Positions 6,080 through 12,665 of a DNA stretch of 15,627 nucleotides are shown piece after piece (position 1 is the first letter of the stretch; the number at the start of each line of letters is the position of its first letter). The stretch is from positions 1 through 15,627 of the forward strand of contig CAJMSV010000042.1 of assembly GCA_905216175.1 (NCBI GenBank), in the 5' to 3' direction. The notes under the pieces are model-generated. The model was not told the origin of the DNA. It was given only the letters and a program-made list of their open reading frames with translations, and did no database searches. The stretch comes from an uncultured bacterium. Its GTDB lineage: Bacteria > Actinomycetota > Coriobacteriia > Coriobacteriales > Coriobacteriaceae. The position numbers and the translations under genes are program-made.

Positions 6080-8023
6080 CTAGAACGTTCCGCCGCCGCC
6101 TCCGCCGACGCCGCCGCCTCCGCCGCCCGAGAAGCCGCCGCCACCGCCGCCGCTCGGGCTATCGGAACTCGAAGCCAGCTCGCGGATGGTCTCGTGATAC
6201 ACATCGTTGAACGAATCGAGCGGCGACTCGTTGCCGTAGTGATGGTAATACCACCAGTAGCAGGGGTAGTTGTCGTAGAAATCGTCGCTGTTGCGCAGGT
6301 CCGCAGGCACGGCCTCGGCCAGCTGTCGCAGCACTTCTTTCGAAACGCCCAGAGCAACGCCCATCACCAGTAGCTTGTTCCACAAGATCAGGTCACTGGG
6401 GACGGCCTCCTTCAGGCGCGTAAAGTCCTCGAGCCAATGCTTGAGCGCCTTGCAGCGGGCCGCCACCTCGGCGCCCTCCGGCGTGTAGCGGCGGAAGGTG
6501 CAGCTCAGGACGAAGCCCACGATCGTGACGGGGATCGAAATCGCAGCAGCAACGACGTTGGCCTCCGCAAAGTCGGTATAGAACAGGGAGCCCAGGATGC
6601 TAAAGACAATAATGACGCCGAGAACCAAACCGGCAACCAGAGCGACGCTACCGTCCGATGCGATAAGCTCGCGCCCTTCCAGCTTGCCCTTGACCGTAGT
6701 CTGATAGTCCTCGAGCTTGTCGCCAACGGACACAGTGCGCTCGCTAGCGTACTCCTCCAGCTCGCTAAACGTGCGCGAACGGGCTCCGTCCTTATCGGGC
6801 TTAACGCCGGCGAAAAAGACCTTGAGCACATCGCGATCGATGCCGTCCTTCTTGGCAGCCTTCCAAGCCTCATCGGTCACTGTGATGCGATACGTCTGCT
6901 CCTCTTTTTCGCGACGGAGCAGAACCTTCTTCTTGGTCTCGGTCGCTTCTTCCAGCTTGATCACGCGGTCGTCGGTCAGCTTCATCAGCGTGGCGATATA
7001 TGCCTGATCGGGCACGTCGTTCCAGCTCATAAGAGTTGCAAGCACCGCGGGATGATCAGCGGAGGGTACATCGCGGAAGTACTCGTCCTGGAAGAGCGGC
7101 TTGGGCTTGGGCCTGTGCAGCTTGAGCATCACGATCGCGCCGGTATAGGCAACCGCCACAACAACACACACCACGGCAATCGTGCTGGCAACCGCACGCG
7201 CGTGCTCACGGCGGGCGTTGGCCTCGTCGGCCCATTCCTTCTCTTCGCTCAGGATCGTTGACATGCGCTCTTCGCCCGAAGCGGCAAGCTGCGGCACCCA
7301 GTCGCTAGGGAAGGCGATGCGTGCCTCGGCGAATTCGCCCTGATGCACACAGGGAATGGTATAGGTGACCATGGGCTCGTCCTCATCGAGCGACACGTCG
7401 CCCGTCAGCGGACCGTGGCCCCATGCGCGGAAGTTATCGCCTTTGACGGCCGCCGTCCCGGCAGCGGCATTTGCGAAGCGCACTTCCATCTCGACATCGT
7501 CGGAGTCCGCGGACCAGCCGTCGCCCACGAACTTCCAGTAGAGCTCGGCGGTATCGGCCCAGTTCATAACCGCACCGGTCATGGTGTAGCTCACGTAATA
7601 GATCGCGCTGTCGCCGCTCTCGTGGGGGCTGAACACCTTAATCCTTACGCCGTCACCGGCCTGCTCGACCGTGTAGACACCAGAATCGCCCTTGTTCGCG
7701 CTATCGACTTTGTTAAACGCGGTGTCCTCTTCCTCGACACTCAGCACGTCAACGCCCGCCGTGCCGCCCTGCTGGTTGGTGCCCGTATTGATCTCCCAAA
7801 ACACGCCGTTGATGTCGTCGTCGAAATCAAACTGGCGTCCCTCGACAACGGTCAGCGATCCATCGGCCTCGACCGTGGCACTGATGTAGGTTTGGGTCAT
7901 GGAATACCCGTCGGCACGTGCAACGGCGGGTAGCAGCAGCGCGCACGCGATGAGCGCGCAAATGGAAGCAAATCGCGCAAACGGGCAGCGCTGCCGACAG
8001 GTCTTGGCAACGGGGGCGTTCAT
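6080..8023 (-). CDS. DUF2207 membrane protein with glycine-rich tail
   Basis: 647-aa exported membrane protein. A signal peptide (1-37, Arg-rich then hydrophobic, cleavage near AVARA/DG) is followed by an extracytoplasmic beta-rich domain (about 40-250; the GVFWEI segment is typical of DUF2207). A charged coil leads to a membrane helix (282-300), a cytoplasmic segment, two more helices (about 459-481 and 489-510), and a cytoplasmic region with the family signature RYTPEGAE..W..F and ALGVSKE. The tail is three Gly6 runs split by FS and VG, ending TF (625-647). ATG 8023 follows AAAGGA at good spacing; an in-frame ATG at 8059 lacks this. The family's function is unknown. It is a single-gene unit in an island bordered by REP-like repeats. 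Confidence 0.9.
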   Translation of the reverse strand: MNAPVAKTCRQRCPFARFASICALIACALLLPAVARADGYSMTQTYISATVEADGSLTVVEGRQFDFDDDINGVFWEINTGTNQQGGTAGVDVLSVEEEDTAFNKVDSANKGDSGVYTVEQAGDGVRIKVFSPHESGDSAIYYVSYTMTGAVMNWADTAELYWKFVGDGWSADSDDVEMEVRFANAAAGTAAVKGDNFRAWGHGPLTGDVSLDEDEPMVTYTIPCVHQGEFAEARIAFPSDWVPQLAASGEERMSTILSEEKEWADEANARREHARAVASTIAVVCVVVAVAYTGAIVMLKLHRPKPKPLFQDEYFRDVPSADHPAVLATLMSWNDVPDQAYIATLMKLTDDRVIKLEEATETKKKVLLRREKEEQTYRITVTDEAWKAAKKDGIDRDVLKVFFAGVKPDKDGARSRTFSELEEYASERTVSVGDKLEDYQTTVKGKLEGRELIASDGSVALVAGLVLGVIIVFSILGSLFYTDFAEANVVAAAISIPVTIVGFVLSCTFRRYTPEGAEVAARCKALKHWLEDFTRLKEAVPSDLILWNKLLVMGVALGVSKEVLRQLAEAVPADLRNSDDFYDNYPCYWWYYHHYGNESPLDSFNDVYHETIRELASSSDSPSGGGGGGFSGGGGGGVGGGGGGTF

Positions 8024-8135
8024 AGGCACATCCTTTGTCTGTGATACCAGTAGCGTCATTGTCCCACGTTTGCGGGTTCATGTGACGAACATCTAGGTCA
8101 GCGGAGTATCAAACGGGACGAAAGTCACGCCCGCG

Positions 8136-8189
8136 GCCGGCACCTGGGGACGTTCCTTATCTGCCGGCAATCTGGGACACTCCTTGGCA
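8136..8189. repeat. REP-like GGGAC repeat, right copy
   Basis: Same unit as at 5568-5687: GGGAC boxes at 8147 and 8174, again 27 bp apart, with TGCCGGCA between them. The first box lies in the loop of a perfect 7-bp inverted repeat (GCCGGCA 8136-8142 / TGCCGGC 8162-8168). A further GGGAC occurs at 8115. It lies upstream of the DUF2207 gene, opposite the left cluster. It occupies part of the 509-bp gap 8024-8532. Confidence 0.6.
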
Positions 8190-8263
8190 TAGCCCGCTCC
8201 GGCAATAGATACCACTTCATAGCTCCGTCACAGGTGTAGCGGCTTTGTGTGGGCGCGGCGTGA

Positions 8264-8394
8264 GCCGATTAAGCCGGCGAGCGAGGGGCATAAAGCAGTT
8301 GAGCGAAAACGGTTTGCCCCTTTGCCGTTCGCTTGAGGATCATGTCCCCCTTTTCCGCGGAAACCCCGGCAGTTGCGAAGAGCTGCCGGGGTTT
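8264..8394 (+). ncRNA. Candidate structured leader (pseudoknot plus hairpin) upstream of gluQRS
   Basis: GGGGCA (8285-8290) can pair with TGCCCC (8315-8320). That TGCCCC lies in the loop of a second stem, AGCGA..ACGG / CCGTTCGCT (8302-8312 with 8325-8333). Together they give an H-type pseudoknot. A small GCCG/CGGC hairpin precedes it (8264-8278) and a strong terminator-like hairpin follows (8361-8394). Pseudoknot then terminator is a common riboswitch layout. I do not recognise a known class. The pairing was worked out by eye and is not proof of an RNA. Confidence 0.3.
8361..8394 (+). terminator. Terminator-like hairpin before gluQRS
   Basis: Perfect 12-bp arms AAACCCCGGCAG / CTGCCGGGGTTT (8361-8372 with 8383-8394) around a 10-nt loop. 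On the plus strand TTTCTGTCGTTT follows, a moderate T-tract. No plus-strand gene precedes it, so it would end a short untranslated RNA or act as an attenuator. A 10-bp palindrome TTCCGCGGAA (8353-8362) adjoins it. Confidence 0.55.
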
Positions 8395-8519
8395 CTGTCG
8401 TTTGAGGGGTTGGGCTGGCGGGTGGCGCTCGAGCTGTCGAGCCGGTGGTCCGGCACGCGCAACGCGCGGCCTCGGCAACTTGCAGGCCACGGCAGCGTCT
8501 CCCCCACCGCGCCCCGCGC

Positions 8520-8533
8520 TATACTCGTCCGCA
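8520..8533 (+). promoter_or_regulatory. -10 element giving a leaderless gluQRS mRNA
   Basis: TATACT (8520-8525) ends 7 bp before the gluQRS ATG, so transcription would start at or next to the A of ATG. No Shine-Dalgarno precedes this start. Leaderless mRNAs with this spacing are established in actinobacteria. No consensus -35 is visible. Confidence 0.55.
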
Positions 8534-9552
8534 TGGATATCAACGCACGCAACATAACAACGCCCGCTGTGGCCACATCGACGGCGCCCAACAGCAAGCT
8601 CGCCCCCGCCCTCGCGCCCGTCGTGGGCCGCTTCGCCCCGTCGCCCTCGGGCCGCATGCACCTGGGCAACGTGTTCAGCTGCCTGTGCGCGTGGCTTTCG
8701 GCCCGCAGCCAGGGCGGCAGCATCGTGTTGCGCATCGAGGACCTGGACGATCGCTGCAAGCGCCCGGAACTTGCCGCCCAATTGATTGACGACCTAGCCT
8801 GGCTGGGGCTTGAGTGGGACGAAGGCCCCTACTACCAGCACGATCGCCTGGACTTGTACGAGGACGCCCTGCACCAGCTGCAAGACGCCGGCCTCACCTA
8901 TCCCTGCTTTTGCACGCGCGCCGAGCTCCACACCGCAAGCGCGCCGCACGCCAGCGACGGCACTCCCATCTACCGCGGCGCCTGCCGAGGCCTTTCTGCC
9001 GAGGAGGTTGCCCGCCGCAGTGCCCTGCGCGCTCCCGCCACGCGCCTGCGCGTGCCCGCCGTCGACGACCTCGCCGGCGACGTGATCGAATTCGTTGACC
9101 GCACGTACGGAGCCCAATGCGAGGCACTCGCCACCGAGTGCGGCGACTTTTTGGTGCGCCGCAGCGACGGCGTTTTTGCCTACCAGCTAGCCGTGGTGGT
9201 CGACGACGCTGCCATGGGCGTCACCGAAGTCGTGCGCGGATGCGACCTGCTGGGCTCCACGCCCCGCCAAATCTACCTGCAACACCTGTTGGGACTTCCC
9301 ACGCCGCACTACGCGCACATTCCGCTGCTCATGTCGCCGGATGGCCGCCGCCTTTCCAAGCGAGACCGCGATTTGGACCTGGGCGAACTACGCGCACGCT
9401 TTGGCACGCCCGAGACGCTGCTGGGATGGCTCGCCGGGCAAACGGGCATCGCGCCGGACGCCACACCGCGCTCTGCCGAGCAGCTGGTCGAGCACTTTAG
9501 CTGGGATGTTATCCGTACGCATCGGGAGAACATCACTGTAACGGCCGAGTAA
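8533..9552 (+). CDS. gluQ: Glutamyl-Q tRNA(Asp) synthetase
   Basis: 339-aa class I synthetase paralogue that activates glutamate and attaches it to the queuosine of tRNA-Asp. Motifs: GRFAPSPSG then HLGN (43-46, HIGH box); RIEDLDD (67-73); the zinc site C125-x-C127, Y147, C151 that marks this family; VVRGCDLLGSTPRQ; and SKRDRD (275-280, KMSKS-like). It ends soon after, lacking the anticodon-binding domain of true GluRS, as expected. The N-terminus carries about 30 residues before GRFAPSPSG. ATG 8533 is chosen because the reading frame upstream has no ribosome binding site and a -10 box sits 7 bp before it. Also called gluQRS or yadB. No queuosine synthesis gene adjoins. Confidence 0.93.
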   Translation: MDINARNITTPAVATSTAPNSKLAPALAPVVGRFAPSPSGRMHLGNVFSCLCAWLSARSQGGSIVLRIEDLDDRCKRPELAAQLIDDLAWLGLEWDEGPYYQHDRLDLYEDALHQLQDAGLTYPCFCTRAELHTASAPHASDGTPIYRGACRGLSAEEVARRSALRAPATRLRVPAVDDLAGDVIEFVDRTYGAQCEALATECGDFLVRRSDGVFAYQLAVVVDDAAMGVTEVVRGCDLLGSTPRQIYLQHLLGLPTPHYAHIPLLMSPDGRRLSKRDRDLDLGELRARFGTPETLLGWLAGQTGIAPDATPRSAEQLVEHFSWDVIRTHRENITVTAE

Positions 9553-9592
9553 CCAAACGCCTCGCCCCCCGACGAGTGTATAATCTTGCGTC

Positions 9593-9621
9593 TTGTTATG
9601 TACGGAATAATTCCGTACAAT
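9593..9621 (+). promoter_or_regulatory. tacAT promoter with palindromic operator
   Basis: -35 TTGTTA (9593-9598), 17-bp spacer, -10 TACAAT (9616-9621). The spacer and -10 are covered by a 19-bp palindrome, GTACGGAAT-A-ATTCCGTAC (9600-9618). A protein bound there would block RNA polymerase. This fits autorepression by the ribbon-helix-helix antitoxin or antitoxin-toxin complex. A separate TATAAT lies at 9579-9584 without a good -35. GAGGAGG precedes the tacA start. Confidence 0.8.
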
Positions 9622-9641
9622 GAAGCAGAGGAGGTTTTACC

Positions 9642-9908
9642 ATGCCAACGATTGAGAAGCAGCGCCGTATGGATCTAAGGCTGACCGAGCGTCAACGCCT
9701 TACTTACGAGCGCGCCGCGGCCTTGCGCGGGCAAACTCTCACCCAATGGGCCACGGCTCACCTTGACGAGAGCTCCGCACGTGACATCGCCGAGGCGTCA
9801 ACAACCTATCTTTCTCCTGATGCTTTTGATGCATTTTGCGAAATGCTCGACTCCCCCATGCCCCAAGCCGCAAAAGCGCTGCTTGACCGTAAAGCGATTT
9901 GGGAATGA
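9642..9908 (+). CDS. tacA: DUF1778 antitoxin, TacA-like
   Basis: 88-aa antitoxin. Residues about 8-45 read as a ribbon-helix-helix: strand MDLRLTERQ, then two helices through YERAAALRGQ and LTQWATAHL. This would bind the operator at 9600-9618 as a dimer. The C-terminal part (about 55-88, YLSPDAFDAFCEML) is the type of segment that wraps and neutralises the acetyltransferase toxin. The start follows GAGGAGG. Its TGA overlaps the toxin ATG as ATGA, so translation is coupled, with antitoxin first. The AT-richer, less biased codons compared with gluQRS suggest acquisition. The gene symbol is by family resemblance. Confidence 0.9.
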   Translation: MPTIEKQRRMDLRLTERQRLTYERAAALRGQTLTQWATAHLDESSARDIAEASTTYLSPDAFDAFCEMLDSPMPQAAKALLDRKAIWE

Positions 9909-10378
9909 GCACGTTTACCAAGCCCGTTCAACTCCCCGTTGGTCAAGGCATCAAGGCTTTCCACTGCGGCAATACTCTTGTAGACGGATGGGCTAAATAC
10001 AGATCAGCCTCGGCGCGAAGAAGAGGGTCAGCGGTTATATACGCATCGTATTGTGACGACGCAGTCGCTGGGTTCTATACGCTATGTACGCACTCCGTAG
10101 CTCGCGAAAATGTTGACGGAGGATGGTTCGTTCGGAACTCCCCCTCCCAAGTTCCCGCAGTGCTGCTTGGAATGATGGGGGTTGATGAGAAATTCAAGGG
10201 ACTTGGTCTGGGAGCATCGTTGCTCAAAGATGCCATCGAGAACGCCTTGAAAATTTCTGCCCTAGCAGGAGCGCGAGCTTTGGTTGTCGACCCAGTAGAT
10301 GATGAGGCGGCAGCGTTCTATGCGCATTTCGGCTTTGTAACCCTACCCGGCACCAACCGAATGGCGTTGAAACTCTAG
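9905..10378 (+). CDS. tacT: GNAT toxin, TacT-like tRNA acetyltransferase
   Basis: 157-aa GNAT toxin. TacT/AtaT/ItaT relatives acetylate the amino group of charged tRNAs and stop translation. Visible marks: RRRGSAVIYASY (38-49), AGFYTL, the VPAVLLGMMGVD strand, the acetyl-CoA loop FKGLGLG (97-103), ALVVDPVDDEAAAFY with Tyr139 at the conserved catalytic position, and FGFVTLPG. Length is normal and no key residue is lost, so it should be active. I start it at ATG 9905, which overlaps the antitoxin stop by 4 nt; a TTG at 9899 would add two residues. Which tRNA it modifies cannot be told. The 121-bp gap after it holds an inverted repeat. Confidence 0.9.
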   Translation: MSTFTKPVQLPVGQGIKAFHCGNTLVDGWAKYRSASARRRGSAVIYASYCDDAVAGFYTLCTHSVARENVDGGWFVRNSPSQVPAVLLGMMGVDEKFKGLGLGASLLKDAIENALKISALAGARALVVDPVDDEAAAFYAHFGFVTLPGTNRMALKL

Positions 10379-10417
10379 ACCGTCAGCAGCATCTCCTCCA
10401 GCTCCCAGTATGTCTTA

Positions 10418-10461
10418 AGTTACCCTACAGATAATGACCATTGCCGAAATGTAGGGTAACT
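10418..10461. repeat. Perfect 12-bp inverted repeat between convergent genes
   Basis: AGTTACCCTACA (10418-10429) and its exact complement (10450-10461) around a 20-nt loop, which itself contains AATGACCATT. It lies between tacT (+) and the phosphoesterase gene (-). No T-run follows on either strand, so it is a poor intrinsic terminator despite the position. Other readings are a recombination or integration scar of the TA module, or a protein-binding dyad. Confidence 0.5.
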
Positions 10462-10499
10462 ACCCAAGGCATCATACGAAGATCTCGCTATGCCCGCCC

Positions 10500-11225
10500 C
10501 TACGCAACATCCCAGGGCTGGAGTTCGTCGCCTAGGCGGACGATGCAGTCGTAGAGCACGGTATGGCGCTCGGCTGGGTTGGCGTCACGATGAAAATGCC
10601 CGTAGTACCAGCGCTTGTAGTCCAAGCGATCTTCCAGCTCATCGAAAAATGCCGTAAGCCGATCGACATCGGGTCGGGTCCAGCCGGGCACCGGATAGAG
10701 CGTGGGCGAAAGCATGCGCGTAGAGCAGGTGTGAGTGACCACGTAGTCGACCTTCCAGCCCACGCTGTCGAGCTTTGCCCGTGCCTCCTCAAAGTTGCGC
10801 TCGTCCGGCAACTCCTGCGGCCACCAGCTGGAATACGGAATGCGGTATTCCTTGTCCACGCTCGTGGCGCCGCCCATGGTAAAGACCGTTGAGCCGTCAA
10901 GCTCAAAAACCTCGCCGCGCGTCAGACGCCGTATGGGCGAGGTATCCGACAGGCGCTGCGTCAGCCCACCGTGCCACAACTCCATGGGTCGCTCCGCCCA
11001 GTGATCGAAACGCTCGTGGTTGCCGTCGACGAACAGCACGGTGTAGGGGCGCGACTCCAGCCAGGCGATGTCGGCGCATTCCTCGGCAGAGAAATCCCAC
11101 GGAAAGCCAAAGTCACCCGCGATAATCAGATAGTCGTCGCTCGTCAGGCTATCCCCAAGCTCCCAGTCGCGAAGCTTTTGCATGTCGACACCGCCGTGAA
11201 TATCGCCCGTCACATAGACCGTCAT
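10500..11225 (-). CDS. Calcineurin-like metallophosphoesterase
   Basis: 241-aa cytoplasmic two-metal phosphoesterase; substrate unknown. All five family blocks are present in order: GDIHG (7-11), GDFG (37-40), GNHE (68-71), THTCS with His165, and GHFH (209-212). These supply the Asp, Asn and His ligands for Mn/Fe. I chose ATG 11225 (MTVYVTGDIHG) because the family begins directly with the strand before GDIHG. The in-frame ATG at 11261 would add 12 unrelated residues over an AAGGAAG stretch. It appears to be transcribed alone; the small membrane protein gene lies 85 bp upstream on the same strand. Similar proteins are sometimes prophage-encoded, but nothing phage-like adjoins. Confidence 0.9.
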   Translation of the reverse strand: MTVYVTGDIHGGVDMQKLRDWELGDSLTSDDYLIIAGDFGFPWDFSAEECADIAWLESRPYTVLFVDGNHERFDHWAERPMELWHGGLTQRLSDTSPIRRLTRGEVFELDGSTVFTMGGATSVDKEYRIPYSSWWPQELPDERNFEEARAKLDSVGWKVDYVVTHTCSTRMLSPTLYPVPGWTRPDVDRLTAFFDELEDRLDYKRWYYGHFHRDANPAERHTVLYDCIVRLGDELQPWDVA

Positions 11226-11310
11226 CGGATTACCACTTCCTTGTAAGTCACTAGCCCGCATTCTGCACGATCACTAAGCCAACCGTTCCAGCCCTTCCAT
11301 CCTTTAGGGC

Positions 11311-11550
11311 TTACCCTTCGTTCTTCCATCCAAACGGGTCAAGCACCCAAAAAACCAGATCGAGCACGCCGCCGGTCATCATGGCGGCGGCAAGGGCGAT
11401 GATAACGTGCAGGGAACTGACACTTCGGAGCACGTCAAATGGCCCCAAAACAGCCAGCAGCGCGACCGCTGCGCCAGCAAGGCACAGCGCGAGGCACGGC
11501 CCCGCGTCCTTGACGCACTTCTTTGCGAGATGCTTGGTGTTGTCACTCAT
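11311..11550 (-). CDS. Small two-helix membrane protein
   Basis: 79-aa hypothetical integral membrane protein; family not recognised. A short basic N-terminus (KHLAKKCVKD) is followed by two hydrophobic helices, about 18-37 and 46-70, with a short polar link, then a charged tail (DPFGWKNEG). I chose ATG 11550 (MSDNTKHL), preceded by AAGGAG at about 10 bp. Further in-frame ATGs upstream lack hydrophobic or conserved content. Gene status rests on the clean helix pattern and ribosome site. A small AGCCCT/AGGGCT hairpin follows the stop but has no T-run. Confidence 0.6.
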   Translation of the reverse strand: MSDNTKHLAKKCVKDAGPCLALCLAGAAVALLAVLGPFDVLRSVSSLHVIIALAAAMMTGGVLDLVFWVLDPFGWKNEG

Positions 11551-11710
11551 CGATATCGAACTCCTTAGAGGGTCGCTGTTCAGATGCATGCCGCCGCGAC
11601 GGAGCATGACGGCAGGGTAAGTGTCACATGTCGTGCGGACATCAATGGAGAAACCGCCTGCTTGACCAACTCTTGACGCCGTTTTGCACCGACACCCCAT
11701 CCCCCGCTAT

Positions 11711-11894
11711 CGAGGTCTAATACTTTTCCCGAGAAGTGAACGGCTGTTTCTGAACCCCTGAAACATCCGCATTTTTCGGCGGCAAAATCGTGGGATTTCA
11801 GTATTGAAACCGCGGGAAACGGCACCTTTAAAGTGTCGATGCTTCGGGGGTCCGTTTTAGCTCGTTCACTTCTCGGGAAAAGTATTAGACCTCG
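11711..11894. mobile_element. 184-bp palindromic element with 32-bp perfect inverted ends
   Basis: Arms 11711-11742 and 11863-11894 are exact reverse complements over 32 bp. Pairing continues inward with interruptions (CCCCTGAAACATC, about 11755-11767, against a GATGCTTCGGGGG run ending at 11850), so most of the element can fold on itself. GCTA occurs 1 bp outside the left end and 2 bp outside the right. No credible gene lies within it. It fills the middle of the 554-bp gap 11551-12104. It may be a MITE-like insertion, a dispersed repeat or a structured RNA; the symmetry is certain, the origin is not. Confidence 0.6.
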
Positions 11895-11962
11895 CTGCTA
11901 GCTATCCAGAAAGACACCTCCCCCTTCCCCACCGCCGCGCAAAAACTCATCCAACATTAATC

Positions 11963-11990
11963 TTGGCTCAAGAATCGCTTAATCTATAAC
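11963..11990 (+). promoter_or_regulatory. Promoter of the UBA-DUF4342 / TCS operon
   Basis: TTGGCT (11963-11968), 16-bp spacer, TATAAC (11985-11990), about 115 bp upstream of the first gene. A second -10-like TATAGA lies at 11997-12002. The GC-rich leader that follows may be structured, but I found no recognisable element. Confidence 0.5.
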
Positions 11991-12104
11991 CTGCACTATA
12001 GAGTTCGACCAAGGGCGGGGCGGCGTCACGCAGGCCGCCGAACGCAACGCTCGCGCCCGGGCAGATCGCCCGGCGTCGCGCCCATCGAACGAAAGGAACA
12101 GGTC

Positions 12105-12647
12105 ATGGACGACCTCGAAAAAGTTGAAACCATCCGCACCAAGTGCAACGTGAGCTACACCGACGCCAAGGCCGCGCTCGACGCCGCCGACGGCAACGTC
12201 TTGGATGCCATCATTTGGCTCGAGTCGCAGGGCAAGACCCAGACCACGTCGGCGCACGCCGCCACCGAGTCCGCGCCAGTCGATGAGCCCTCAGCCGAGA
12301 TGGTCGCCGCGCAGGCCGCCTACGAGAAGTCGAGCGAAAAGACCGACTTCTCCAAGAAGATGGACAGCGTGTGGGAGTACCTCAAAAAGCTCTTCCGCCT
12401 GAGCCTGGACACCAAGTTTATCGCCACGCGCCGCGACGCGATCATCCTCAACATTCCCATCCTGATCCCCATCGTCGCGCTGTTTGCCTGGGGCGCCACG
12501 ATATGGCTGATGCTGATTGGCCTGTTCTTTGGCATGCGTTACCGCATCGATAGCGACGGCGACGTACCCGGCAGCATCAACAACCTTATGAATCACGCTG
12601 CCGATGCCGCGGACGACATCAAGCAAAATCTCAACGACGACAAGTAA
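12105..12647 (+). CDS. UBA-like / DUF4342 membrane protein
   Basis: 180-aa protein with two recognisable parts. Residues 1-42 form a UBA-like three-helix domain (TKCNVSYTDAKAALDAADGN, then VLDAIIWLES), the same fold as the EF-Ts N-terminus. After an Ala/Ser/Glu linker (43-80), residues about 90-148 match DUF4342: an amphipathic lead, then a hydrophobic hairpin (about 113-143, NIPILIPIVALFAWG and WLMLIGLFF) and MRYRID. The acidic C-terminus (DDIKQNLNDDK) is probably cytoplasmic. The start follows GAAAGGA. It is first in an operon, 18 bp ahead of the response regulator, which suggests a role as sensor accessory or coupled output. Biochemical function is unknown. Confidence 0.85.
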   Translation: MDDLEKVETIRTKCNVSYTDAKAALDAADGNVLDAIIWLESQGKTQTTSAHAATESAPVDEPSAEMVAAQAAYEKSSEKTDFSKKMDSVWEYLKKLFRLSLDTKFIATRRDAIILNIPILIPIVALFAWGATIWLMLIGLFFGMRYRIDSDGDVPGSINNLMNHAADAADDIKQNLNDDK

Positions 12648-12665
12648 TCTCAGACGGGGGCACGC

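Noticed and set aside
5999..6373. Ala-rich plus-strand frame near the DUF2207 3' end
   Set aside because: Its Ala runs are the reverse complement of the glycine tail codons.
8245..8532. N-terminal extension of gluQRS to an ATG at 8245
   Set aside because: It would add 96 residues unlike the family, running through the terminator hairpin, with no ribosome site.
11580..11825. 81-codon minus-strand frame running into the palindromic element
   Set aside because: No ribosome site or domain, and it overlaps the left inverted end; more likely chance coding through a repeat.
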